Source: Thermoguttaceae bacterium (GTDB lineage: Bacteria; Planctomycetota; Planctomycetia; Pirellulales; Thermoguttaceae). Taken from it: a stretch of 64,000 nucleotides of DNA. The position numbers were made by a program, and so were the translations under genes. Below, piece after piece: positions 16,623 to 25,086 of the stretch. The stretch spans positions 1 to 64,000 of the forward strand of contig JAFSMO010000074.1 in assembly GCA_017447865.1 (NCBI GenBank), given 5' to 3'. Under the pieces are notes generated by a model. It was not told where the DNA came from. It did not search any database and was given only the letters and a program-made list of their open reading frames with translations. Numbering within the stretch: position 1 is the stretch's first letter; each line of letters opens with the position of its first letter.

Positions 16623-18977
16623 ATGCGCACTTCACCCAAAACGTTGGTTTTTTACGTCACGCTTCTCGTGACCGCAATCACTTTTACTCTGGTCAGTGAA
16701 TGTAATGCTCAGAGAGGTTTTGGCCGTCTGCCTTTCCGTCAGCAGCAGATCGAAAACCGTGTACGTCAGATTTCACCCGAAACTCCCAATGCTGACCAGC
16801 AGCCAACCCCGGCCGCTGAAGAAAAAGCAAAAGAAACTCCAACCCCGGCCGTGAAGGAAAAAGCGGAAGAAACTCCGGCCCCGGCCGCCAAAGAAAAAGC
16901 CAAGGATGATTCCGCCTCGAAGAAAAAGGCTAAAGAAACCACCACCCCAAAGAAAAAGGCCAAAGAAGCTCCGGCCGTAAAGGAAAAAGCGGAAGAAAAA
17001 CCGGAAGCCTCTATCATCGAGGAGAAAACCACCCCGCCGGTTTCCGAGAAAAAAGAAACGCCCGACTCCAAAAGCGAGGCTCCTGATCTCGACGATCTCC
17101 TTTCCGACGATTCCGAAAAAGCCCCCTCCGATCCTCTTCATGAAGAGGCGGTCGAGCAGGTTTTGGCCAATCCGAATGTTCCTGAAGAAGCCAAAAAAGT
17201 TCTGAAACAGGCCACGAAAGAGGACATTCAAAAATCCGTCGAAGAAGCGACCGCGGAGGTCGAAGCCGACAATAAAAACGAACACATTGACGGCGTGGTA
17301 GAAAATTCCCGTAAAGAAGTGGACGAAGACGCCATTGAAACCGCCGTTAATGAAGTGTTGGAATCCTCCGATGAAACGCTGAAAGAGGAACAGGAGCGGA
17401 GCGGAGCGGCCAAACCCGAGGAGGAAGAAGTCGATGATTCTCTGCCGGATTCCGTGAACCAGGTCATTGACGGTCTTACCGCTGATAAAGACGAGAAAAC
17501 GGTGGAAGAAGACACCGAGGACTCCACGGAGATGGAGGAAAACGAAGCTGACGCAGAGGATGATGCGGAGGACGAAGCGGAGGATGACGCGGAAGAAAAC
17601 GATGCCAACGCTGAGAACGAAGTGGAAGAAAATGCCGCGCAGCCTGGCGCAAAACTGGTCAAAATGGAAGATTTGGACCAGGTGCTGAAAGTCCCTGAAA
17701 ACGCGACTTTTGAGGAGCTTCACGCATTCCTCACGGAGCTGGATTCCATAAGCCCGGCCGATTTGGACCGCACGAACCAGGAAACGATGATGGACCAGGC
17801 CAAAACGTTCATCGAAAAAGTCTTTCAGGCAAAACTGGCGGCTTCTGACCAAATGCTCGCCCTGGAAGGATTGACTGACGATCAGTGGAAAGAGGCCGTT
17901 TCGTGGAAGGTGCAAAGTCTGGCCAATTTGTTCCGGATTGATGGAAGCAAAATCGACGAGATGCGCAAATTTGTGAAGGAAGTCCAGCCCAAAGCCCCAA
18001 AAGACATTTCATGGACGCTTGAGTCTATCCTGATCCAGATGGAACTGGCTCAAATTACGGAAGAACCAACGCCGGAAGAGCTGAAATCGCTCGTGAACCG
18101 GATGCTTGAACACACGAAAAAAGGGATTGAGGAGGATTGCGTCAGCCAGGATTTCGTCCTCGCGACGGTTCAGATGGTCGTTCTGTCCGAGGATTCGCTT
18201 CCCAAAGAAGAATCCAGGGAAATTTTTGAATCGGCCATTCAAACCCTGAAATCTTCGGAAACGCCCAAATTCCAGGAAATGGCCAAATTCCTCCAGAAAA
18301 TCCTCGATCAGCGCGAAATCGTGGGAAAGACGCCCGACCTGACGCTCGAAACCTACGACGGAAAAACGGTCAAAACGGCGGATTTCGTCGGCAAAACCCT
18401 GCTGATTTACTGCTTCCAGATGAGTTCCAAAGATCAGCTCCAGGATCTGGGGCTGGTGTACCAGATTTACCTCGCTTTCCACAGTCGCGGGCTGGAAGTC
18501 ATTGGAATCGTTCCGGAGGAAAAAACGGACGCGATGGATGAATTGCTTGCCCAAATCCCCTGGCCGATGGTTTTTGAAGGGAAAAATGCAGAAAATTCCT
18601 CAGCCGAAAAGCTCTGCGTTCCGACTTTCCCGACCAAAGTCCTCGTGAACGCGGAAGGAAAAATCGAAAACGCCAACGTTCAGCCGATGGAACTCTTGAA
18701 GTACCTGGAGGCCGCTTACGGTCCGGTTTCCAAGCCTTCGGATGACGAAGAAGCCTCGGAAGAAGCTAAAGACGAGTCTGACGAAACCGGAGCGATCGAG
18801 CCGCCGGCGGATGAAGATGAGGACGAGGAAATGCCCGACGCAGAGGACGAAGAGGACGAAGATCTTGACTCCCCGGTCGATGAGGCCCCAAAGGTCCCCG
18901 TGGAAAAAGTGAAGGAAAAAGTTAAAGAAAAAGTCGAAGAAAAACTTGACGACCTGAACCTGGATCTGGATCTTTAA
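16623..18977 (+). CDS. Exported repeat-rich protein with a C-terminal thioredoxin-like domain lacking CxxC
   Basis: 784 residues from the ATG at 16623, which directly begins a signal peptide (VFYVTLLVTAITFTLVSECNA); AAGGA lies upstream. Residues about 55-150 are low-complexity Lys/Glu/Pro/Ala repeats (TPAVKEKAEE, APAAKEKAKD). Residues about 265-350 are very acidic, and 350-590 look helical. Residues about 595-720 resemble the TlpA/AhpC-TSA fold (GKTPDLTLETYDGKTVKTAD, GLEVIGIVPEE, VPTFPTKVLVNAEGKI), but YCFQMSS stands where WCxxC is expected, so redox activity is doubtful. An acidic tail ends in heptad-like VKEKVKEKVEEKL. Probably periplasmic; function unknown. DUF167 follows after 9 nt. Confidence 0.85.
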   Translation: MRTSPKTLVFYVTLLVTAITFTLVSECNAQRGFGRLPFRQQQIENRVRQISPETPNADQQPTPAAEEKAKETPTPAVKEKAEETPAPAAKEKAKDDSASKKKAKETTTPKKKAKEAPAVKEKAEEKPEASIIEEKTTPPVSEKKETPDSKSEAPDLDDLLSDDSEKAPSDPLHEEAVEQVLANPNVPEEAKKVLKQATKEDIQKSVEEATAEVEADNKNEHIDGVVENSRKEVDEDAIETAVNEVLESSDETLKEEQERSGAAKPEEEEVDDSLPDSVNQVIDGLTADKDEKTVEEDTEDSTEMEENEADAEDDAEDEAEDDAEENDANAENEVEENAAQPGAKLVKMEDLDQVLKVPENATFEELHAFLTELDSISPADLDRTNQETMMDQAKTFIEKVFQAKLAASDQMLALEGLTDDQWKEAVSWKVQSLANLFRIDGSKIDEMRKFVKEVQPKAPKDISWTLESILIQMELAQITEEPTPEELKSLVNRMLEHTKKGIEEDCVSQDFVLATVQMVVLSEDSLPKEESREIFESAIQTLKSSETPKFQEMAKFLQKILDQREIVGKTPDLTLETYDGKTVKTADFVGKTLLIYCFQMSSKDQLQDLGLVYQIYLAFHSRGLEVIGIVPEEKTDAMDELLAQIPWPMVFEGKNAENSSAEKLCVPTFPTKVLVNAEGKIENANVQPMELLKYLEAAYGPVSKPSDDEEASEEAKDESDETGAIEPPADEDEDEEMPDAEDEEDEDLDSPVDEAPKVPVEKVKEKVKEKVEEKLDDLNLDLDL
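16800..17010 (+). repeat. Short imperfect coding repeats (KEKAEETPAP-like)
   Basis: Within the gene at 16623, units encoding variants of (K/E)EKAKETPTPAV and KKKAKETTTPK recur about seven times. Such tracts expand and contract easily. Confidence 0.75.
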
Positions 18978-18986
18978 GGAGGAATT

Positions 18987-19289
18987 TTGGAACCCGCACT
19001 GGAAACCACTCCCGACGGCGTGATCCTTCCCGTAAAAGGTGCTCCCGGCTCGAAAAAGAACGAAATTCGTGACGTGACGGACGGAATGCTGAAGGTCTGC
19101 TGCACGCAGATCCCCGAAAAAGGAAAAGCGAATAAAGCGATTTTGGAGGTTTTGGCGAAACTTCTGAAGCTGAAAAAGTCGCAAATTTCGCTCGTCAGCG
19201 GCGAAACGGACTCGCGCAAGAAATTCCTCATCACGGGAATTGATGAGGCGGAACTTCGGAAAAAGATCCGGGAAGCACAGGGCCGATGA
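18987..19289 (+). CDS. DUF167 / YggU family protein
   Basis: 100-residue member of the DUF167 family, small conserved proteins of unknown biochemical role. Recognised by LPVKGAPGSKKNEI, the KGKANKAILEVLAKLL motif and ISLVSGETDSRKKFLITG. It uses a TTG start at 18987 with AAGGAGG 5 nt upstream, and begins 9 nt after the stop of the thioredoxin-fold gene, so the two are probably co-transcribed. Confidence 0.9.
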   Translation: MEPALETTPDGVILPVKGAPGSKKNEIRDVTDGMLKVCCTQIPEKGKANKAILEVLAKLLKLKKSQISLVSGETDSRKKFLITGIDEAELRKKIREAQGR

Positions 19290-19375
19290 GCTTCAAAAAG
19301 CGCCCAATTTTTTCGATCCTCAAAAAGATTTTGGGGTTTTAGGAAATTCCTGGAAGGTTTTTCAGTCACCCCCCC

Positions 19376-19403
19376 TTGAATTTATCCGAAAATTGGCTAT
19401 AAT
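19376..19403 (+). promoter_or_regulatory. Promoter of the small basic protein gene
   Basis: TTGAAT, a 16-nt spacer and TATAAT. Seven C residues (19369-19375) abut the -35 box directly. Confidence 0.82.
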
Positions 19404-19472
19404 CTGTTTTCTTGATTTGTGCAAACAGATTAATATTTAGTCCATAGTCGTATTTTTGTGGAGATTCAGAAA

Positions 19473-19694
19473 ATGACGATTGATAAAAGCCTGAAAGTCC
19501 GCGCCGCGTTGATTCGCACGAGAAGCGTTTTGACTCGTGCGGAGCGCATTGAGAAACTTCAGTCAACGGAACGCTGGTCCGAGGGTGAAAGTCCTGTGGG
19601 TCTGGCTAAAGTGCGTGTTTACAAACTGCAGATGAAAAAGAAGAAAAAAGAAGCTCCGGCCGAAGAAGAAGCTGGAAAAGGCAAGAAAAAATAG
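19473..19694 (+). CDS. PVC-type small basic protein
   Basis: 73 residues, very basic. The N-terminal part TIDKSLKVRAALIRTRSVLT...RAERIEKL...WSEGESPVGLAKVRV matches the small basic protein family I recall from Planctomycetes, Verrucomicrobia and Chlamydiae (TIGR04137), whose role is unknown but may be ribosomal. The Lys/Glu/Ala C-terminal tail (MKKKKKEAPAEEEAGKGKKK) extends beyond the usual length of about 60. ATG 19473 is used, with GGAG 9 nt upstream; an in-frame GTG at 19458 overlaps that site. It is a useful lineage marker. Confidence 0.85.
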   Translation: MTIDKSLKVRAALIRTRSVLTRAERIEKLQSTERWSEGESPVGLAKVRVYKLQMKKKKKEAPAEEEAGKGKKK

Positions 19695-19726
19695 TTTGCC
19701 GTTTTTCTTCGTTTTCAACGAATTCG

Positions 19727-19757
19727 ACCTCTGTGAATTTTCATGGAGGTTTTTTTG
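19727..19757 (+). terminator. Terminator of the small basic protein gene
   Basis: Stem ACCTCTGTGAA/TTCATGGAGGT (11 pairs including G-T pairs) with a 2-nt loop region, followed by a run of T. Confidence 0.82.
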
Positions 19758-19833
19758 TGGATTTTGTTTGGGGAAAAGAAGCCCGAAGAGAAACCACCCG
19801 TTTCTTCCGGAAAGGTTTCTCCTCCCAAAAAAT

Positions 19834-20403
19834 TTATTCCGCGGTTTCTTTTTTCTGCGCTTCGAACGTTCCCCGGTGGACCATCGCAAACCGAAAGACG
19901 AGCCGTTCCAGAGGGCGTTTGATCCGCGTGAAGATCGGTTCCGTTTCCGGGTGAATCGGCGTCACGTGAACGGTTTTGATCCCCGCGAATTTCCCCGCCG
20001 CCACGTCCGCCATGAGCTGGTCGCCCACGATCGCCGTGGATTTACGGTCCCAATCCTTTCGTTTCATGACGCGCCAGCAGCCACACGGAAAAGGTTTCAT
20101 CGCCATCGCCTCGTACTCGAGATCGTAGTGGTCCGCGATTTTTCCGATTCGGCTTTTTTTCCCGTTGGAGAGCAGGCAGACGTCCACGCCCGCGACTTCC
20201 AGCGTTTCGAGCCACTCCAGAACCCAGTCCTCAAGCAAATCCGTATCGTACCGCTTCAGCGTGCAGTCCACGTCGAGCAGAATGTGCTGGACTTCCATTT
20301 CACGCAAAACGGCCGGCGTAAGTTCATTTACGACGTTCACCTTGTACTGCGGCAAAAAGGGCCAGAGAAAAATTTGCGCAAGGAGTGAATATTGGTTTTT
20401 CAT
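19834..20403 (-). CDS. YqeG-family HAD-type phosphatase
   Basis: 189-residue HAD hydrolase of the YqeG (IIIA, phosphatidylglycerophosphatase-like) family. Motif I is LLDVDCTLKRYD (D-x-D-x-T), motif II CLLSNGKKSR, motif III K in MKPFPCG and motif IV VGDQLMADVAAGKFAG. The PxxG-like PFPCGCWRVM segment after motif II is typical of the family. No clear Shine-Dalgarno sequence is seen before the ATG at 20403. It is divergent from the membrane-protein gene at 20501. Confidence 0.9.
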   Translation of the reverse strand: MKNQYSLLAQIFLWPFLPQYKVNVVNELTPAVLREMEVQHILLDVDCTLKRYDTDLLEDWVLEWLETLEVAGVDVCLLSNGKKSRIGKIADHYDLEYEAMAMKPFPCGCWRVMKRKDWDRKSTAIVGDQLMADVAAGKFAGIKTVHVTPIHPETEPIFTRIKRPLERLVFRFAMVHRGTFEAQKKETAE

Positions 20404-20500
20404 TTTGGTGGGCGGTGCTGATTTTCCAGTTAAATCACTAAATTTCCTTTAATATTTTATCACACAGACTTCAATTTTTCAAGAGGTTTAAAGGTTTTTC

Positions 20501-22228
20501 ATGAAACTTTTTACGAATTTTTTGGAAATTGCGTTGATTTTCCTCCTTTTCGCTCTCTATGGAGCCTACGCCGTCCCGGACACGAACGAGGCACACTACC
20601 TCGGGAAAGCCGCCCATTTCTGGAATCCGAATTACGTTCAGAGCGATTTTTTCCTTGACTCTCCTGACGCCCACGGCGTTTTTTACTGGACGTTCGGCTG
20701 GCTGACGCTTTTCCTCCCAATGAATGCCGTCGCGTGGATCGGCCGGATCCTCACCTGGGCCGGGCTCGCCGGGGGGTGGGTTTGGATGGTCCGTCCGTTT
20801 TTCTCGCGATTCGGCCTTGCTCTTTTAAGCGCCGGTCTTTTCCTTTTCCTGAGCCAGAACTGCTCGTTCGCCGGTGAGTGGGTCGTGGGCGGCGTGGAGG
20901 CGAAAGGCTTCGCGTTTGTCCTGATTTTTTTCGCGCTGGGCGCCGTCATTCGGAACCGCTGGAATACCGCCCTGATTCTGCTCGGTTTTGCCGCAATGTT
21001 CCACGTCCTGGTCGGCGGCTGGTGCCTCGTCGCGCTCGGGATCGCCTGGCTGATCCTGAAGGATTACGAGCCCAGCCTGAAAAAGAGCGGCACGTCCGAG
21101 GACCTCGCGAAGTGCTTCCTTCCTACGTTTTACTCCATTCTGCCGGGTCTGATCCTGGCGGGGCTTCTGACGCTTCCCGCGCTTCTTCCCGCGCTTCAGC
21201 TCAATCAGAACGTTTCGCCCGAAGTCGCCCAAAACGCGACGAAACTTTACGTTTACGAGCGCCTGCCTCACCATCTGCTTCTGAGTTTTGTCGCCCAAAA
21301 AACGCCGCAGAAACTCCTTCACTTTGGCATTCTGCTCCTGATCTGGCACTTCCTGATCGCCCGGCCGCGGTACTCCAACGGCGAGATGACGTTCCGGACT
21401 TTCATCTACGCGTCGCTTCTGATCGGTCTGTGCGGCTGGGGAATTAACCTTTTCATGAACGCCGCGCCGGATCTGACCGCCTCGCTTTTGCGGTACTACT
21501 GGTTCCGGACGGTGGACGTCATGATCCCGCTGGGCGCCGCGATTTTGTGCGTCGAGTACGCCACTCACCCGGTGACGATTCCGACCGAAAAAACTGCTGA
21601 AAAATCAGAAGAAACACCCGAGCGCAAACTGACGAAAGAAGAAAGAAAAGCCCTGCGTCGGGAAAACCGCTCCATCGAACGGATGATGAACCGGCGCCGG
21701 AAATTTCTCGTCGTTTTACTCATCGCGCTGGTCTCGTTCCAGGTCTGGGAATCCTCCCAACGTTTCGCCAAACCGATGAAACCCCGCTCCTGCTCGGGCG
21801 CGGCCTGCGGCCAGTCCTGGATCGATTTGTGCCAGTTCATTCAGGAAAACACGGAGCCGACGGACGTTTTCGTCGTTCCGTACACCGTCCGGACGTTCCA
21901 CTGGTTCGCGCGGCGGCCCTCCGTCGGCGTCTGGAAAGACGTTCCTCAGGACTCCCAAGGGATTTGGGACTGGTGGGTCCGGATGCAGGACCAGTTTTAC
22001 GGTTTTGACCCTTCCAACCCGACCCAACAGTACGGGCGCGTCGCGTCGTTCACCCTGATGCCGAGACAAAAAATCCAGTACCTAGCCAACGAGTACGGCG
22101 CGAAGTACCTCGTCCGCAACAAAAACGACCTGAAAAACCGCCAGGTGATCCTGGACGTTCCCAACGGGATCCAGGATTTTGAGCTGGTGTACGAAAACAA
22201 AGATTTCGAGCTGCGCCGGCTGCAATAG
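20501..22228 (+). CDS. Large multi-pass membrane protein, DUF6798-like
   Basis: 575 residues. An N-terminal helix, then NEAHYLGKAAHFWNP and about nine hydrophobic segments up to residue 360; a charged Lys/Glu/Arg loop (365-405), one more helix, and a soluble C-terminal domain (TRPxSCSGAACGQ-type region, WFARRPSVGVWKDVPQD, YGAKYLVRNKNDL). This is the general plan of GT-C-like or polysaccharide-export-associated membrane proteins found in planctomycetes, and I believe it corresponds to DUF6798. Function unknown. AAAGG lies 6 nt before the ATG. A hairpin with flanking A/T runs follows the stop. Confidence 0.75.
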   Translation: MKLFTNFLEIALIFLLFALYGAYAVPDTNEAHYLGKAAHFWNPNYVQSDFFLDSPDAHGVFYWTFGWLTLFLPMNAVAWIGRILTWAGLAGGWVWMVRPFFSRFGLALLSAGLFLFLSQNCSFAGEWVVGGVEAKGFAFVLIFFALGAVIRNRWNTALILLGFAAMFHVLVGGWCLVALGIAWLILKDYEPSLKKSGTSEDLAKCFLPTFYSILPGLILAGLLTLPALLPALQLNQNVSPEVAQNATKLYVYERLPHHLLLSFVAQKTPQKLLHFGILLLIWHFLIARPRYSNGEMTFRTFIYASLLIGLCGWGINLFMNAAPDLTASLLRYYWFRTVDVMIPLGAAILCVEYATHPVTIPTEKTAEKSEETPERKLTKEERKALRRENRSIERMMNRRRKFLVVLLIALVSFQVWESSQRFAKPMKPRSCSGAACGQSWIDLCQFIQENTEPTDVFVVPYTVRTFHWFARRPSVGVWKDVPQDSQGIWDWWVRMQDQFYGFDPSNPTQQYGRVASFTLMPRQKIQYLANEYGAKYLVRNKNDLKNRQVILDVPNGIQDFELVYENKDFELRRLQ

Positions 22229-22273
22229 ACGATTCTTCCGGATTCCATCAAGAGGTTTCTCCTCTTGAAACAC

Positions 22274-22317
22274 AAAAAAAGCCGCGGGCTCCAGTGTGGG
22301 GCCTGCGGCCAAAAAAG
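22274..22317. terminator. Convergent terminator
   Basis: GC-rich hairpin (GCCGCGGGC...GCCTGCGGC) flanked by AAAAAAA and AAAAAA, between convergent genes ending at 22228 and 22331. It best serves the minus-strand gene, where the left A-run reads as T. Confidence 0.6.
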
Positions 22318-22330
22318 AGAAGGGAACTAA

Positions 22331-22561
22331 TCAGTTCAAAATCCCCGATTTTTGCAAGTTAGTTTCAAGTTTCTGCATGACGCTGGAAAGGCTGGATGCC
22401 GACGGATCCTCAACGTCCCCATGAATGGAACTTGGATCTTGAGCCACAAAACGCCCCTGGCAGTGCGGGCAGGTCAAAGTCAGGCCAAGGTAGCGAACCA
22501 GAACCTGCATCCGACGACCGCATGTTGGGCATTTTTGAATGTAAACTCTTTTGGATTCCAT
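22331..22561 (-). CDS. Small zinc-ribbon protein
   Basis: 76 residues. Two CxxC knuckles, CPTCGRR and TCPHCQG, 18 residues apart, form a single zinc ribbon; the remaining 40 residues are Ser-rich and polar (SSIHGDVEDPSASSLSSVMQ). It could bind nucleic acid or protein. ATG 22561 is chosen because AGGAG lies 8 nt upstream; the frame stays open to 22630 but without support. Own promoter at 22663-22690. Confidence 0.85.
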   Translation of the reverse strand: MESKRVYIQKCPTCGRRMQVLVRYLGLTLTCPHCQGRFVAQDPSSIHGDVEDPSASSLSSVMQKLETNLQKSGILN

Positions 22562-22662
22562 ACTTTTTTCTCCTAAAAAAGTTCCAATAAAAAGGTCATG
22601 ACCCGACTTTTGTTCACCCAATCCCCACAAAAGGGAGCGGGTATCCCAACGGGTTAAAACTG

Positions 22663-22690
22663 ATTATAGCAGAAAATGAAAAAGTTTCAA
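22663..22690 (-). promoter_or_regulatory. Promoter of the zinc-ribbon gene
   Basis: Minus-strand TTGAAA, a 16-nt spacer and TATAAT with TGC extension. Seven C residues (22694-22700) lie 3 nt before the -35 box, squeezed against the stop of the upstream gene at 22703. Confidence 0.82.
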
Positions 22691-22702
22691 GGAGGGGGGG
22701 CC

Positions 22703-25048
22703 TCATTTGCACCGAATTACTTTCGTTTCACCCAGTTTCATCTCCACCGTTCCGGAAACTTCCTGACCGGAAATTTCGTCAAACATTTTCGTGAACCCGG
22801 CCTTGGGAACGACGTGCACCGGCCCATCCTGCGAGGCGTGCAGCACGATGAACGGCCCGTTCGCCCAGACGTTGCACTCCGCGTCCGCAAAAAGATGAAC
22901 GCCGCATCGGGCCGCCTCTTTTCGCAGGTCCTCGGTCGAAATTCCGTCCATGGAAACCCAAACGAGCGACTCTTTCCCAACTTTCCGCTCAATTTCGGCC
23001 CGTTCTTCCTGCGTGTAAAATTCCGCGTGGAGCATCACGCAGAGTTTCGGCTGGCGGCCCAGTTTCCGGAGCGTCCCGGAGGTCAGGTCTTCCGTGAAGT
23101 ACTGCGCGTAGGAGGCCCCCATCCGTGCCAGCGGCGCACGCTGCTCGTAAATGCTCTTTCTCGTGTAACGCCCTGAGGAAATGCGCATCATGACGTTTTC
23201 GTCGATGAAAACGCCCACTTCCGGCGCGTACGGCGTGGGATTCCGGAGGAACCACTCGTCCATTTTGGCCAGCTCCTTCATTTCCAGCCAAAGCTCCGGA
23301 TCGGCGTACCAGCCGGCCGAGCCGAGGTCCATCCACCAGCAGGCGTAATTTCTGCACGCGCACTCGGCCGTGTTCCGGCGAATCAGCTCGCGCGTCTCCT
23401 CGCAGGTCTTCCCGCCGTCGCCCACGCCTGCGAAATGCTGGTTTCCGGGGGTCAGGTGCGTCCGCGTGTCGTCCTCGAGCAAGTACATTTTGCCGGCCAG
23501 GGAGACGCTTTCGCTCACGAGCATGCACTGCCCGCCTCCGCCCGGCTTGCGGTCCCAGTACGACTGCGGCGAGCAGATCACGTCCACGTCCGGCGAGTCG
23601 AGAAGACGGCGCAGGGCGTAGTGCGCTGAATAGGCCGGCCCGTTCCAGCACGGACCGAACTCGAAGCCGTAGCCGTAAAAGAAGACCGTGAGCCGTTTCC
23701 CGTCGGTCGCTTTTCGGATGGTCCGCGCGAAATCGAGCACCGTGTCGGTCATCATGGTGTTCGTGAACGCGTTGAAATCGACGAGACGCGCATCGGTCAG
23801 AAGCGGTTCCTTCATGGCGGCTTCCCACTCTTCAAATTCCGGGACTTCGGCCGAATCGAGCGTCACGTCAGAGCGGTTCCACGCCTTCTGGAGCGCCGCG
23901 TCGGTGGAATATTTTTCGCGGAGCCACTCGCGCCAGGCTCTCAGGTCGGTTTTGGCGTACCACGCGCGACCCTGCATCCACGTGTCCTGGGTGAACCACT
24001 CGCCCGTATTCTGCCCGCACGGGTGGTAGCCCGCCATATTCGGCCCAAAATTTTCTTCGAGGTAGCGCACCGTCCGCTCCAGCGCCTTGCACGCCGCCTC
24101 GCGGTAAAGTTTCGACGAAACGGACTCCTTCCGGTGCTTGGACGCGAGCCGCTCCGGCGTGACTCCGTGCCAGACCATCTCCTCGTCCGGGTGCTGATCG
24201 AGCCACCAGGCCGGCGCATCCATCCCAATGCGCGGGATCAGCAAAGCGTTCGGGTTGGCCGCGAGCACCTGACGCACCAAAAGGTCCAGCGTCTTCGGGT
24301 CCCATTCCCCCGTTTCTTTCTCCCAAATCGACGGGATCCCAAAGGAAACGAACTGCGCGCCCGCCTCCGCCGCCATTTGGATCTGGGCCGCGAAAAGATC
24401 TCTTGGGACCTTCCCGTCTGGAACTCCCGCAAGCATCAAGAACGGGGTTCCCGGCCGGTAAAACGCGATTTCCGCTTCGCGCGGCTGGTCCGACTTCAGC
24501 GTGAAGTGCACGTGGTAGCGCTTCGTCGGCGAAAGTTTCAGGTTGGCGGCGTGGTAAATGTGAAAATCGAGCGGGCTTTTCGCGCGTTCCGGGAGGATCT
24601 CGACTTCCAGAGCGCCGTCTTTCACGCCGACCGTCGCGACGGGCTTTCCGTCATGCACGTCTCCCCACCGGGTCCAAAAGCGCAGATCCGCCTCGGACTC
24701 GAACGTTTCCGGCCCCGCGATGAATTCGCCGCTTTCCAGCTCACGGATCGAGAGATCGTCCAGCCGGATCTTTCCGGGGGCTTTCCCGAAACGGAAGTGG
24801 AGCGTCCCCCGCCCTTCCGAGTCCGCCAGTGGCGAAAAGTCAAAATCGAAAACCTTCGTTTCCGTTCCAAGTTTGATCGGCAGTTTGACGGGCCCACCGT
24901 AAAAGACGCGCGGACGAACGGGCTGGCCGTCCACCACGATGCACGGAGCGCCGTTTCGGGACTCAACCCGGACCGAATCGGCCGCCTGTGCGGCAGTCAG
25001 GAGAAGGGAAAGAAAAAACGCGACGAATAAAACCGGGAATTTACGCAT
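22703..25048 (-). CDS. Secreted GH42-like glycoside hydrolase
   Basis: 781 residues with a signal peptide (RKFPVLFVAFFLSLLLTAAQA). Residues about 30-190 look like a beta-sandwich carbohydrate-binding module (FSPLADSEGRGTLHFRFG, LDDLSIRE). A (beta/alpha)8 domain of beta-galactosidase GH42 type follows: MAAEAGAQFVSFGIPSIWE, NPNALLIPRIGMDAPAWW, and the acid/base candidate Glu in PCGQNTGEWF. The later region (LLEDDTRTHLT, CWWMDLGSAGWY) would hold the nucleophile. Substrate uncertain. GGAG lies 5 nt before the ATG. It is the last gene of a four-gene minus-strand cluster, 38 nt after its neighbour. Confidence 0.78.
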   Translation of the reverse strand: MRKFPVLFVAFFLSLLLTAAQAADSVRVESRNGAPCIVVDGQPVRPRVFYGGPVKLPIKLGTETKVFDFDFSPLADSEGRGTLHFRFGKAPGKIRLDDLSIRELESGEFIAGPETFESEADLRFWTRWGDVHDGKPVATVGVKDGALEVEILPERAKSPLDFHIYHAANLKLSPTKRYHVHFTLKSDQPREAEIAFYRPGTPFLMLAGVPDGKVPRDLFAAQIQMAAEAGAQFVSFGIPSIWEKETGEWDPKTLDLLVRQVLAANPNALLIPRIGMDAPAWWLDQHPDEEMVWHGVTPERLASKHRKESVSSKLYREAACKALERTVRYLEENFGPNMAGYHPCGQNTGEWFTQDTWMQGRAWYAKTDLRAWREWLREKYSTDAALQKAWNRSDVTLDSAEVPEFEEWEAAMKEPLLTDARLVDFNAFTNTMMTDTVLDFARTIRKATDGKRLTVFFYGYGFEFGPCWNGPAYSAHYALRRLLDSPDVDVICSPQSYWDRKPGGGGQCMLVSESVSLAGKMYLLEDDTRTHLTPGNQHFAGVGDGGKTCEETRELIRRNTAECACRNYACWWMDLGSAGWYADPELWLEMKELAKMDEWFLRNPTPYAPEVGVFIDENVMMRISSGRYTRKSIYEQRAPLARMGASYAQYFTEDLTSGTLRKLGRQPKLCVMLHAEFYTQEERAEIERKVGKESLVWVSMDGISTEDLRKEAARCGVHLFADAECNVWANGPFIVLHASQDGPVHVVPKAGFTKMFDEISGQEVSGTVEMKLGETKVIRCK

Positions 25049-25086
25049 AAAATCTCCAATCTGAAACTAAATAAGAAACCGTTTTT

